From NCBI GenBank assembly GCA_030248215.1, contig JASANG010000764.1, positions 124,001-188,000 of the forward strand: a stretch of 64,000 bases of DNA. Direction: 5' to 3'. This DNA comes from Enoplolaimus lenunculus (taxonomy: Eukaryota; Nematoda; Enoplea; Enoplida; Thoracostomopsidae). Shown here in pieces: positions 23,887 through 35,000 of the stretch. The translations under genes were made by a program, and so were the position numbers. The notes beneath the pieces were generated by a model. The model was not told the origin of the DNA. It worked only from the letters and a program-made list of their open reading frames with translations, and did no database searches. How positions within the stretch are numbered: position 1 is the first letter of the stretch; every line of letters begins with the position of its first letter.

Positions 23887-26717
23887 TGAACTTGAACTTG
23901 AGTCGCCATCGTCATCATCATCATCGTCGTCATCAGAACTATCATCATCGTCATCGCTGGCTGAGCTATCATCACTATCGTCATCCTGTGACGTCGAATC
24001 GTAACGCGTGTTCGGTTTGCTTGGTGCCTGAAAACAGAACCCTTATTAATCGTGATACTGAATATATCGTCCGGTTTAATTCCCCGCGAGAAATTGATAT
24101 TCGGCAGTTTCTGTATCTGTTTCGCATTTGACGTACATGAACATTTAAAAATAGCACATTTTTCGAAACTTTGATGAACTGAGATTCTCGAACCGTACAA
24201 TTGTTTTAAAATTTGTGACATTACGCATAAGTATATTTCTACTGGCAACTATAAATTTTATCCCTCACAAAACATTATCCGAATCAGCTGTCAGGAATGT
24301 TTTAAATACTAAAATATATACTTGAAACAACTCACTGCAAGTTTGCTACTTTCTTTTTCGGCTTTCAAAGCATCGCTTTGCTCTCGAGTAGCACATCCTC
24401 TTGGTGACAGTCGGTTGGTAATTTGTTTACGATCGCGCTCAGTTTCTATATAAACAAATACAAAACTAGTCAAACCCAAGGTTACGATCGCGCCCAGTTT
24501 CTATATAAACAAAACTAGTCAAACCCAAGGTTTCAACACTACTACAATTCACTAAGAGTCGGAAAGGAAACAGGTGTTCACGTTGAAACAGGAGATCACT
24601 TTTTACCCGGAACAGCTATTTCCAGTGGAACCGCACTACAACCAAATCTGGGTGCATTTGAAATTGATAAATATGGGAAACAGAACTGGAAAGAGAAAAT
24701 AGTAACACCTGATTTTCTACCGGAACCGGAATGTGAAAAATAACTTACAGAAAAATCAATTTTTAACGCTACGTATATGATTGAAAATATGAAAATATGA
24801 GTGAAAAATTCCCGAAATTAATATCAGGACCAGATAATAAAAAATAACGCTTTTTAGTAGTGAAACCGGAATTCTGATTGAGCTCTGAGCCAAATAATAA
24901 ACTATACAAGACTACTAGGAACCTTATAAACGCGAACAAACGCTACGTCCGGTTTATTGCGTTTTCTCATTACTCTAACCACAACCTAAATCACATCTGG
25001 ATACCCTAGTTTCCAAAGTTTCAACGGAATTTCTGCAAAAGTTGCATTACTTCCCCTCTAAACCTGTAACTCGGCGACGAAAAATATTTCAAATCCATGT
25101 TCCTGATCTTGTTACAGCAAAAAATTTGATTACTGCTCTGGCTCCGATAAAACATCGGTCCTACTGGAATTCTACATTTTCTACTCTAATATTTCAACAT
25201 TAATTGGTATCGACAAAATACAAGAGTTAGGTGTTTGCTGCTGTGTGGCGCATGCCCCGCCTCCAATAACCGAAACCTCACACAATAATTCTATGCTTAC
25301 TTTTGTGCTCGCTAGCATTTCTTGATCCATAATTTCTTGTATCAAGCTTTTCAGCTACTGTTGGAGCCGCATTAGACCGTGTTTTTGATTCTTGATCAAC
25401 GTGCTATAAATCAAATAGCTTTATAAACGATGCTGTTTTCATAGATTTTACACTGCATATTGCACATTAGTGTTTTACCACCACGCTTGCTATAAACTTT
25501 ACAAGGGCATACGCACGCGATAAAACGAACGTTTCATTCTCAGAATTATTACATACAAACTTCAGCTAATACTTACCACTTCCAATGTTTTCTTTGCAGG
25601 AGAGCTTGCCTTTGGCCTAAAAAATGTTCATTGTTACCTGCTTAATTAGCAGGCAGAACAATCACGGATAACAAAAAAACTGAATGAATCCTTACACTGA
25701 TAGTTTCGGAGAATGGATGGATTGCAAAAACATGGCATATATTCGATTTTATTCTAAGCAGAGGATTTGTTTAAGTTTTATAACGCGAACTTAAGTCAGA
25801 CCTTTTCAATAAAGATTTCTGCTTGCCGGATTTAAACAATGTTCTCAGAAGTTCTCTGAAACAAGTACGTAATATTTTTGACCTTAAAGTTCGCAGCAGT
25901 AACATAAATAACTCGAGTGGTAAATGCGCATTCATCAACGTCTTCGACCCTTCAACTTAAATAAGTTTTTTGATTTAGTTCTCAAGCAAAATCTAATCGG
26001 CAACAGGATGTCGTTAATACAGAAAAACGTTTTCTAATATATTTCCGACACATACTGATTTAACATACGGATTTGAGCAATAATGACTATATGTGTTTTT
26101 TTGGAAAAGTATGTTTTCACATTTTCTGAAATAGAAGTGATGCATTACAACAGTACAAAAAATTCGTTTTGCATTATTTGAACAATAACACGCTCGCAGC
26201 TTCCACACTACAATGAAACTAGAACGAGCCGTACTTGAGAACACTCTCGTGAGAATATTTGCACAATTCACCGAGGTCACAGTTTCCAGTGTTACGAAAT
26301 TGAACACAGACTTTTGTTGGTCGAAATGGGTTTGTATTCAAAACGGTACGTTTTACTCCTGACGGTTGAGTTGAATTTCCGCTACCAAATTTGCCCTGAA
26401 GCAATAAACTCAATTACAGTAAATACTTGAATTTTAAATCGTATCGTAGACGTAGATCACTCACAGCTAAACGATTAGTTTGAGTTGAAGCTGCCTATCG
26501 ATTGCTTATTGTTTCAAATATATGCACTTTATATTATTTTAACTCCACATAGCTATTCATTTACCGAACGGCCCTTTGTGAATTCCAATCGCATAAAAAC
26601 ACTGGCTTTATGATCTGATCCACCACTTTTCACATTTTTTGAGCCACGTGGTGACGTTGCTGGTCGTGAACGATCAGGACTTGGTGGTTCAATTGGTTTA
26701 TGTTTGCCAGAAGGCAT
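10378..26717 (-). CDS. ZC3H13: ZC3H13-like m6A writer-complex zinc finger protein, 18 exons
   Basis: ZC3H13 (Drosophila Flacc/Xio) links the METTL3/14 methyltransferase to WTAP, VIRMA and HAKAI in the nucleus. Exons in gene order: 26717-26565, 26395-26235, 25616-25577, 25403-25301, 24445-24336, 24027-23129, 22937-19158, 18753-18638, 18361-17859, 17117-16563, 14941-14842, 14447-13823, 13206-13045, 12725-12418, 12267-11992, 11761-11396, 11030-10780 and 10539-10378. All borders are GT-AG, phases match, and 8,670 nt give 2,889 residues. Seen: a CCCH finger C81-x8-C90-x5-C96-x3-H100; a poly-Asp block near residues 200-250; a very long Arg/Asp/Ser-rich low-complexity middle (residues about 490-2400); and a conserved C-terminus with FEPISDEEYDD, LKVDW, YSPAAFLSRIGVS, LLDNVGPNRRAL and HNPELFKKCLALYQAK. 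These recall, in order, human ZC3H13 YEPISDDELDE, DVDW, FTPGAVMLRVGIS, LLSNLGPCCKAL and VDNELLRLSLRLFKRK. The human protein has about 1,670 residues, so this one is much longer. The start is the first ATG in frame with a plausible N-terminus; a more distal ATG at 26786 adds an unconvincing hydrophobic lead. Confidence 0.87.
11992..12267 (-). other. Exon 15: acidic ZC3H13 signature FEPISDEEYDD
   Basis: This exon encodes a Thr-rich stretch followed by FDAETFEPISDEEYDD and an acidic EEEG run. It corresponds to the YEPISDDELDEIL motif shortly before the conserved helical C-terminal region in human ZC3H13, and is one of the two strongest points for the assignment. Confidence 0.85.
13280..13396. 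repeat. (AAT)n microsatellite
   Basis: A run of AAT/AAC trinucleotides, slightly impure, in the ZC3H13-like intron between exons 12 and 13. It yields spurious hydrophobic open frames on the minus strand. Confidence 0.95.
15178..15350. repeat. 21-bp GC-rich tandem repeat in an R-like element
   Basis: About six copies of TACGGCGCCGTCCGTCATCTG (21 bp) run from 15178 to about 15305. They are followed by the same words in inverted form (GTGACGGACGGCGTCGTACGG), so the block can fold back. The words match those inside R-family elements at 46861-47090. It lies in the intron between exons 10 and 11. The period is a multiple of three, which opens Arg/Pro frames with no other support. Confidence 0.85.
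15785..15835 (-). pseudogene. Copied 3' end of ZC3H13 exon 10 with splice donor (unit 1)
   Basis: CTCACCTCATCAGTTCTCCC and the next 25 bases align with the true exon 10 end at 16558-16605 (CTCACCGCATCAGTTCTTCC...). The copy includes the GTGAGT donor on the minus strand. A strong acceptor-like tract lies upstream (minus sense, near 15910), but the enclosed sequence has an in-frame stop for the phase needed. It is thus most likely a non-coding exon relic. An identical copy sits at 16317-16367. Confidence 0.6.
16317..16367 (-). pseudogene. Copied 3' end of ZC3H13 exon 10 with splice donor (unit 2)
   Basis: Same as the copy at 15785-15835, in the second 532-bp unit. It lies only about 200 bp downstream (minus sense) of the true donor at 16561-16562, so it offers a competing GTGAGT donor. 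Confidence 0.6.
19158..22937 (-). other. Giant 3.78-kb exon of the ZC3H13-like gene
   Basis: A single 3,780-nt exon without a stop encodes about 1,260 residues of Arg/Asp/Ser/Asn/His-rich sequence (many RRR, DRR, SRS, DDR and HRH words). Its GC content is clearly above that of the surrounding introns. Of two overlapping donors (GTACGT at 19157 and GTAAAC at 19153, minus sense), only GTACGT keeps the next exon open; the other leads to a stop in exon 8. Low-complexity composition also opens long antisense frames here, which I do not count as genes. Confidence 0.85.
24426..24530. repeat. Small tandem duplication over the exon 5 splice acceptor
   Basis: ACGATCGCGCTCAGTTTCTA (in 24426-24480) recurs as ACGATCGCGCCCAGTTTCTA (in 24481-24530) with the flanking TATAAACAAA...CTAGTCAAACCCAAG. 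The first contains the true ZC3H13 exon 5 start and acceptor. The second is a duplicate upstream in minus sense. Use of the duplicate acceptor would read into a TAG after about a dozen codons. Confidence 0.85.
24570..24895. repeat. Degraded Q-family element (ZC3H13 intron 4)
   Basis: Contains CCCGGAACAG, GGAACCGCACTACAACC, ACCGGAACCGGAATGTGAAA and AACCGGAATTCTG words, like the interior of the Q copy at 30047-30401. The ends are not clear. Confidence 0.45.
26249..26308 (-). other. CCCH zinc finger of the ZC3H13-like protein
   Basis: Residues 81-100 read CVQFRNTGNCDLGELCKYSH, a C-x8-C-x5-C-x3-H finger. The spacing equals that of the single finger near the N-terminus of animal ZC3H13 (human CRNWLKTGNC...). 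It is encoded wholly in exon 2. Confidence 0.9.
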
Positions 26718-26888
26718 GGAATGCACCAAAAACTGGACGTTAACGTAATATGCAACTACATATAATAATTGGATTTCTGAAATCACAAATAAATACTAAG
26801 TCACCAGTGTTGGTACAATACTGTCTTCAAGACCACTGCTCGAAGTTTTTCGCAATCGAACCAAGCATGCTTCCACTACACCACGTAA

Positions 26889-28332
26889 TGGGTCATCCAC
26901 GTTATACCGTCTACGCTACTGTAAAAAATTGTCCCCACGTACGAGCTCTTAGGTCTGTAATTTTATTGTTTCCAAATTACATGTCCAAATGTCATTCATG
27001 TCCTGTGTAGACCCTGCTGACAACTCGCACTCTCTCTAAACAACCTATGCTTGGTCACGTTGCTGTCCATACCCATGCTAAATTGTCAATACGTTATTTA
27101 AAGGACAACTGTTTTGTCTAGAGTCTGTCAGAAGGGACTCGGCTTATTTCATAACGCAGTTTGTCGGAAGGAACTTTGCTTTGCAATTATACAGGGTCTG
27201 TTCGAAGGAACTCGTATTGTCAGACATTGTGTCCAGACAGTGTCTACATTGTTGTCGGGCAGGGGTCCTGTGGTTGCCCTGCAACCGCAGTTCCCCCGCC
27301 CTCAGTTACCGCGGGCCCTGTTTATGTCCTCCCGTGGCCTCTGGCGCTTGCAAACCCGCTTTTATACGACATTACCGGCGCTTTTAACTTGTCTGAGTTA
27401 AGTCTGGGTTATTTTTGCTCGCGCATTCCATTTTTCTATTCAAAACCCTTAAATTCCCCAAAAATCTCCCCAAAATTCCCCAACTTATTTCTGCCAATTT
27501 TTCGAGCTATCCTCCTTATGTTTTCCGACAAAATAATTAATTACCATACCTAGCTTTTAGGTGCGTTTTCAGACCTTGTTATTAGCGGACATTTGGAGAT
27601 AGTGTGGTTATTACGGATTTTGGTAACATTACTAATTTGTGGTCAGATATCAGCCAGAATAGCGGCTCTAGAGCGATACCGTAGCGAAAATAATAGTTTG
27701 TGCTTAGAAATAGTGTTTTATAGCGACGTTTTAGTGTTTACGCAAAATTGCGTATATTTTGTTGCAAAGAGTGCAACTTTCTGCGTTACCGGTATAATTG
27801 CGTGAAGTGTGTTACGATTAGTTCTGTTTGGGCAGATTTGCCGCGAAATTAATGGATTTGGACTGTTTCTACCCGGACTTGACCTGGAATCTGGGATTTT
27901 ACCCGATTTTGACGTATTGTCGAGTTATCCCGAAATTTCGTAAAATTGCGGATTTCACGAGTCAAATTAGCATCGCCTACGTTTATATTGTGCACGCGGC
28001 TGTATTATTTGTTCTGTTACTTGTATTAAACCTGTAAAACACGGTGTTAACACTCCAGAGCGTACTAACCCGAATCAAATCACTTAGAGGTGCATGAGTC
28101 AAAAACCTACAGTGTTCGGATATTTTAGCCTCAAACAGGGCCAAATTGCGAAGTCCAAAGCTTACAATTGTCTTTAGTCCCATCGAAAAACCTGCTTTCA
28201 AAAGACACTATCTAGTTACACCTTCTGTGAAATTCTTACAGCTCAAGGACATTGTCGTTTTGTCCCGCCCTTAAAACCAGGTGTGCGAACAATGTTTTAC
28301 AGTAGCGTAGACAGTATTACGTGGATGACCCA
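26889..28332. mobile_element. 1.44-kb TIR DNA element between ZC3H13 and PRPF3
   Basis: The ends are inverted repeats of about 48 bp starting TGGGTCATCCACGT (26889 onward, and the reverse complement ending at 28332). They continue GTCTACGCTACTGTAAAA. TAA flanks both sides (26886-26888 and 28333-28335), giving a 3-bp duplication. The interior has a GC-rich stretch near 27250-27350 and no transposase that I recognise, so it is probably non-autonomous. It fills most of the space between the two divergent genes. Confidence 0.8.
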
Positions 28333-28484
28333 TAAAAAATAACATGTACGGCAATCTATAAAATTCAACACATTTATGCTAGCTATGTTGTTTCAATAAT
28401 AAGGGTAAAGGATCGGATTCAAAAGCGTAATCAGGCCTCCGGTTGCACCTTGCTTCTTTGTAAAACCACAATTTGAACCTTTGT

Positions 28485-28682
28485 CCCATGTAAAGATCAG
28501 GGGCAGAAAGTTTTTCTGTGGGACTAGAATAGAGTAAGCTTGGTTTTAGTCTAATTTTTTACCTAGCCTAGCCTTAGGCTTAGGTTTAGGCTTAGGAATA
28601 TGCTCATTCTTGCGTTTAGGCTTAGGCATAGGCTTACAAATATGTCAATAACACTGTTCCGCGCCAGTTTTTTGCACTGGCC
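28485..28682. mobile_element. L-family MITE copy 2
   Basis: Left end CCCATGTAAAGATCAGGGGC, right end CTGTTCCGCGCCAGTTTTTT then GCACTGGCC. The interior is TTAGGCTTAGG-rich. It lies about 330 bp upstream of the PRPF3 start. Confidence 0.8.
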
Positions 28683-29010
28683 AGAGCATCTGCCATTTCA
28701 AATTATGAAAATTTAGCCAGGCTGGGAATGCAATCGTAGTAATCATAATTATGTGGCTAATATTTTATTAGGAGTTAGTTTGGATTGAATATTCTGCAAC
28801 ATCTGTATAATCGTAAATACTAGTAGGAGCAGGGCAAGGTAAACTGTGTTTTCAGTGGGTTGGTTTAGCCAGGGGCGATTAATTTGGCTGAAATGTAGAA
28901 ATTCTAGCTTTTCTCAACTGCCATAAATTTTGAAACGCTAATTTTGCCGGTGGCCGATATATATTTTGGTTAATTTTTATGCGCTATTATAGGTTTTATA
29001 CATATTAAGA

Positions 29011-32000
29011 ATGGAAATTTCAAGTGAATCTATACACCGTCTGCTCAAAACTATATTGGGAAGGTTTGATGAGAAAATTGAACATGCCCTAAAGAAGGGG
29101 CTCGAAAAAGGATACAGTGAGCAAAAGTTAACAGGTTCGTCATTACTACTTTTAAGAAAATGGTATTTCTCTAGAAATATGCATTGTAAGCATGTGAGAC
29201 ATGTCTGTCCTTGTGCATATGCAATAAATGCAATGCATGTTGTGTTGTATGCTTGCTGGCAGCACAATGTCGACACATATTGTCGACGATAGAAACAGCT
29301 GGAGAGGCGGGCTGCGTAGCGCAGTGGTAGAGTGTTCGCTTAAGGATCCGTAAGCTGAGAGTTCGATCCCCGCTCGAGCCCGCTTTTCCAGCTGCTTAGT
29401 AAAAGGTCTCATGTCCCGGCTCCTACAACGGTTGCCTCCAAATAGATGTACTGGATGCCACGTAAAAGTGAAGCCGGATTGATGTGAATTCGAGACCTGC
29501 AATGTTTATTTGACATTATTAAATCAAACAACTTTCAGCCCGATCACTTAACATGTTGCTTTAAATTTATGACCAGTTTTAATGGTTTTCGAAATTTTGA
29601 TATTTTATAGATAAACTAAAGAAATATATGGGTGAATCCGGGGCCAGTGATCTAGTTACGAAGGTTGTGCAGTCGTTCAACAGTGACTCGGTTGCCCTAA
29701 AGCATGATAGTCGTAAACGCCATATGGTTAGTACAACTTGATTTTATTTTATAGTTCATCGTTTAGCGATTATCGGTTGCTGTAGCTTGACTAATATGTG
29801 CAAGGTACTTTAGTTGTGTTTGTATGCTCTTTAGCATACGTATATTTTCTGTTTGAATGCATTTTTGTTTATTACGTTTGTCATAAATTGTTTGGATATA
29901 TAGCACACTAACGACAGTGACATGGACACAAACAAGCGAACAAAATTGGCAACTGTTGAAGAAGTGGAAACTGCACCAAATGATCCTTATGTGCACAAGC
30001 CAGATGTTGCAGATGTGCCTCTTGCAGAGTGAGTATTTTCAATCGGCAGGGTGCAACCGGAATTACAATTTACCGGAACCGAAATCGGAATTTGAAAATT
30101 TTACCGGAACCGGAAAGTGAAAAATGCATTTCACCAAACATTTCATTTTAATCGTTTTTTTGCTCTATTATTTGTGAAACAACCTTAGTCGAACATAGGT
30201 ATTTATTTTATTTGTTGTATTTTAGATTTTCGTCCTCGACTGAAGTGAAATCCAACATCAATGGCTTATATTCGGAGTACAAGTGGCTTTCAAAAGAGAT
30301 TCTTAAAACTTAGCAAAGTTAAGAAAACGGCCAAATTATAACACCGGAATTTTTAAATCCGGTAAAAAATTTACCGGAACCGGAATTCCGGTTGCACCCT
30401 GCCTATCGGCATCAGTAACTGCCAGCGTTTTTGTGTACTTTAACTTTATGATTTTAAATAAATGGCTGGGATTTTAATGGAAATATTGAGATGTTTTTTC
30501 GCAATGTTTAAATGCTATTAGATGCATTGAGTTGTTTTATCTAATTTTTCAGATCAGAAACACCTGACGATCCGGTTAAAGTTGGCGATATTATGGCACA
30601 AGCGAAGAAAATGATTGAAGAGCGTAAAAAGTTGTTTAACGTATGTTGTTTTTTATCTTATTATTGGATAAACCCAGACGTTTTTGTCGGCACTGTTACG
30701 AGGCTATAATAGCATAATCATATTTGCTGCTTATGTTAGTTTTTTATATTTTATTTTAGCATAGGCATTTTGAGATATTTCTATTGACACATTAATTGTA
30801 CAATTTCAGCTTTCAAGTACGTCGATCACAAGCGGATTTGTTCAACCACCACAAGAGTTCGATTCTGCTTCTCGTCGGAACGAGTATCAGAGCTCGGCAC
30901 AGCAACAGCTAAACGCTGGCTCAACTGTGGGTAAAGATGGCCGGATTCGAATTGCACCGCAAGATGCCTCGGCGTATCTGGGTGCATCGCTTGAGAAGCA
31001 AGCCAAGTTGCAAGAGCTGCAAGCGCGGATTGCAGCGAAATTGCCAGTGATTGCAGATTATCAGTCGTTTGCGTAAGTTGATTAGTTTTTTTGACGGAGT
31101 GAAGCTGGACGTGGGGGTCGCAGCTTCGGTATTGGTCCTTTGAACCAGCGAGCTGGTACATCTCCACTTGCCAATAGATTTGCATCTTTGGGCGAAAGCG
31201 ACCAATGCGGGAGACTAAGTTGATTTGTGGATAGAGTTCTTTTTGTATTTTTAAGGGTAGGCTCAAGAGGCGTCCTGTAGGTCAATTTTTACAAAACGGA
31301 TAAGGGACCTTGTCGTCGGGCTATATATTTTTCAATTCTTAACAGTTGCCAATTTTTCTAAAACACCGAAAAAAATTTAGCCAACGTAGCAAATTGTTTA
31401 GCTTAATTTGACTCCACCTCGATAAAATTTTGTGCCCTTAAATTACATATATACGACGTAACGCAATGTTTCAAGCAATTATCTGTATACCTTTAATGTA
31501 CGTATCTCAGCATTAAAATTTTTTCCCACAATTTTTTACCTTCCGGTTCCGGTAAATTTTTACCGAAATTAAAAATTCCGGTATTAAAATTTGGTAGGTG
31601 GAAAGTGTATAGTATATAAACCTTGACATTTGCCGAAAATAAACCATCGAAGTTAGATTTTGCTTCCGTGGATTATGAAAATCTAAAATACAGCAGATAA
31701 AGTGAATACATATCTCCAACTATTACCAATAGTGCAAAAAAGAAAATTAAAATGAATTTTTCGGTTGCATGTATTTTTTATTTTCCGTTTCCTGTAATTT
31801 TTCAAATTCCGGTTCCGGTTGCGGTAAACTGAAATACCGGTTGCTCCCTGGTTTCAGCCAACTGAGTAAAACCTTGAATATATGCGGTCGCGCAATGGCA
31901 AAGTTGTGGAAGTGCGAGTTCATTTTTTCAAGCGCAATAATTGTCCCGTTTTGATATGATTTTAGAAAACAACCGGGTAAACCATCGCCTCTGATATTGG

Positions 32001-35000
32001 ATTCAAAAGGACGAACTGTGGATTCCTTGGGACAAGAAGTTCAGTTAACGCAACGGATGCCAACACTAAAGGTAAAGTGTCTAGGTTGTAGAGATCGGTA
32101 GTAGAATGAGAACTGAACCTTTCGTGTTTATAGGGTCAATTGGTTCAGGTCTTGTTTCTGTGTGACTTTGAATACATAACAGAATGTCACAGGAAAATTA
32201 CACGGAATTTTTCTGGATTGCATTGCAATTCATGACACGCGGTCGTCGAACAAAATCTTTACGTGTTTTGGTTGAGAGAACAAAAATAAATCGAAACGCG
32301 TTTGAAATTTTCTAGGCAGTGTGATTAGTTTTCTGAGTCTTACTACTTACGGCCAGTGCTTAGTAGCGTGGAGTGAAATGGCAATCATTAATTGAGTATG
32401 GCCAAAACATGCGATATTTGTTTGCTTATATTTTTGAAGCTTTGCATTTGTATTTTTAAGGCAAATATACGCGCTGAACGTAGAGAACAATTTGAGAAAA
32501 CAATGGAAACGTCTGGAGCTCAAGTTGTCGAGGAACAATCACCGCTAACAAAATATTTTGATACGAGAGTCAAGTACGAGCTTTCTTTTGTTCTTGTCTT
32601 TGATTTTTTGATCCAGATAGATTTTAGTAATGTTTCCCATATGAACAAAACAAAGTGCCACTATATAATCTTTCCGTAGGTTATTCTTAGACACTATTTT
32701 TTGTCTTAATTTTGTATTTCTGGTAAATGGTAAAGGTTGGGAACCAAAATTATTTACAGCTGCAAACCAGATTTTTTTATTTAGTTACTTTAGATCGTTC
32801 CAAAGTTATTTAGGTTGGCTGTGAGTGCCTGCGTATGAGTATTTTTTAATTTAGCAAAGAGGTGTTATATGCAATTTGCTAAAATCAGTTCGTTTATCTG
32901 TTTCTGCAAGGCGTGTTTTTAGGAATCGACCAGCTGTTCGGCGCCGACGTGGCTTTGTGTTTCATGAAAAAGGAACATTTGAAAAAATGGCAAACCACAT
33001 GCGAGCAAAAGTATTGAAATTTACAATTATATTATTAGGCATTTATGCCTACCACCAAGTGTCAATGATAACTATTTAGACAAGGGTATTCAACCTAATT
33101 TCGGCGGCCACATAATGTACCAGCACGTGTTGACTTTTTGAGAATATCTCGCCCCGTTTAAAAGAACGCCATAAGTTCTGCAAGTATATCATTTTATTAC
33201 CTGTATAATAGATATCAGGTTCGCTAAACCGAGATATCAAACGGCAACAGTTTCAATTTTGCACGAAATTTTTTATCTAAATGAAGTCGTTTTTCAAAGC
33301 CAAGATTCAGATTCGGGAAAATTGCAATGGGTTCTCAATCGGTCAAGACGCGGGTTTGGTGCTGCCATAGTTTAAGAGCATTGTCATTAGGTAAATTGTT
33401 TTGACGTTAAAATGTCTCGAACTCGAATGTGCTTGCTTTTTCTTGCAGGCAAAACTTGAAAAGCTTCAAGCTGAAATTGCTCACGCCTCGAAAAAAACTG
33501 GCATATCGTCTGCTGTGCAGTTGTCTTTGACTGGACCGAAAGTTGACGAGGTAAACAAATTATTTGTTTTAATGCCATAAGGCAGCGCACTTGAAATTCC
33601 GCATGGGCATGGCACAGCATGATTGTTAAACATTTTTTGGGACTGGCAATGTCAAGCAGTGCGCTTAACAAGTAGTTTTGTTTGAAGCTGTCTACAAAAC
33701 ATCCGTTTCGAATTGCAGCTGCAAGTTCTCGTTGGAAGAAACGCGCACTTGTGACTTTGGCTTAACTCGTATGCGATACGAGGATGTATACGTTCGACGC
33801 ATTCTGATATTCTGTCTTGGCATTGTGTGCATGTTTTCTATGAGTGGTTTCATTTGTTTTTAGACTGACGATGCTGTGCCCAGTATGGAATGGTGGGATT
33901 ACATTCTGGTTGGTCAAGAAGAGTATGTATATTTCAGTTTTGTAAAATAGCATTGTTTCTGCTGGTGTTTAATTAATGAATCGCCAGGTTGTAAATCAGA
34001 ATCACTCAATGGTGGCAACTTTTAAAGCGACTGTGGTGCACTTGTTTAATGTTGCACGGTTTTGCTGGCGGAATGAGCGATGAGCAATGAGTAGCACACA
34101 ATTAGAATCATGGTAACTGCAGTATCTGTCATAAGTATTTAACTAAGCAACGGCTATTTTATTTTGTTCTGTATATTCATTGCTGTACACAGATTCTGAT
34201 GTCATTTTAGCTACGACGCATGGCCAGAAGCAGATTATTCAAAATCCGTAACGAATTTAATTGAACATCCTATTCAGCTGAAGCCGCTAGCAGGTAAGTT
34301 TGTTTCAGATTGTTTGATTTGTTTTCGTATTGGTTGTGTTTTTATGTGTGTTTTGTAGTGAAATGTTTCGCACTATATTTCCCGTAGGCCGCAACGTTTG
34401 GTAGACGCTACAGAAAAATTTTATTACGTACCTTTTTTGTGCCGTTTTCGTTGTTACTGCTCGAAAGTATAAGAACACTGCAACATACTTTCGATATAAT
34501 GACGTCATAATGTTTGAGTAAATATCAGGGGTCAACGGGAAATCCTGTTCCTGCCGAAATTCATGCAAAAATTCAATTCCTGTTCCTGTTCCTGCAATCA
34601 AAGATACAGGAACCGGAAATTTTAAGGTTTTATGGAATTTATTCCTAATCATTTAAATATTGTAAATTTTGTCCTTGAAAATTTGTCATTTTAAAAATTT
34701 TAAAATAAGTGTTTTTGCAATTACATGAATTTGCTTAATAACTTATTTCTGATGTATTTTTCAAAATTTGATGATGAAATAGCCTGAAAATTCGCTCAGT
34801 TGAAACCCTAGTAAATGTTATTTTTGATGTATTTTGTACTTGTTTAATTTAGGCAACACAGAACAAGATAATTTGTTGAAAGTTTATTTAACGAAGAAAG
34901 AACGCAAAAAGTTGCGCCGACAGAATCGTAAAGAAATGCAGCGTGAAAAACAAGAAAAAGTTCGCATCGGTCTTGAGCCACCGCCAGAACCTAAAGGTAA

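Noticed and set aside
27114-27553. Overlapping open frames of 68-130 codons
   Set aside because: They fall in the GC-rich interior of the TIR element at 26889-28332, three frames are open together, and no transposase motif is visible.
29315-29391. Functional tRNA gene
   Set aside because: A and B boxes and acceptor stem are present, but the anticodon and T stems do not pair properly and it is continued by a SINE body.
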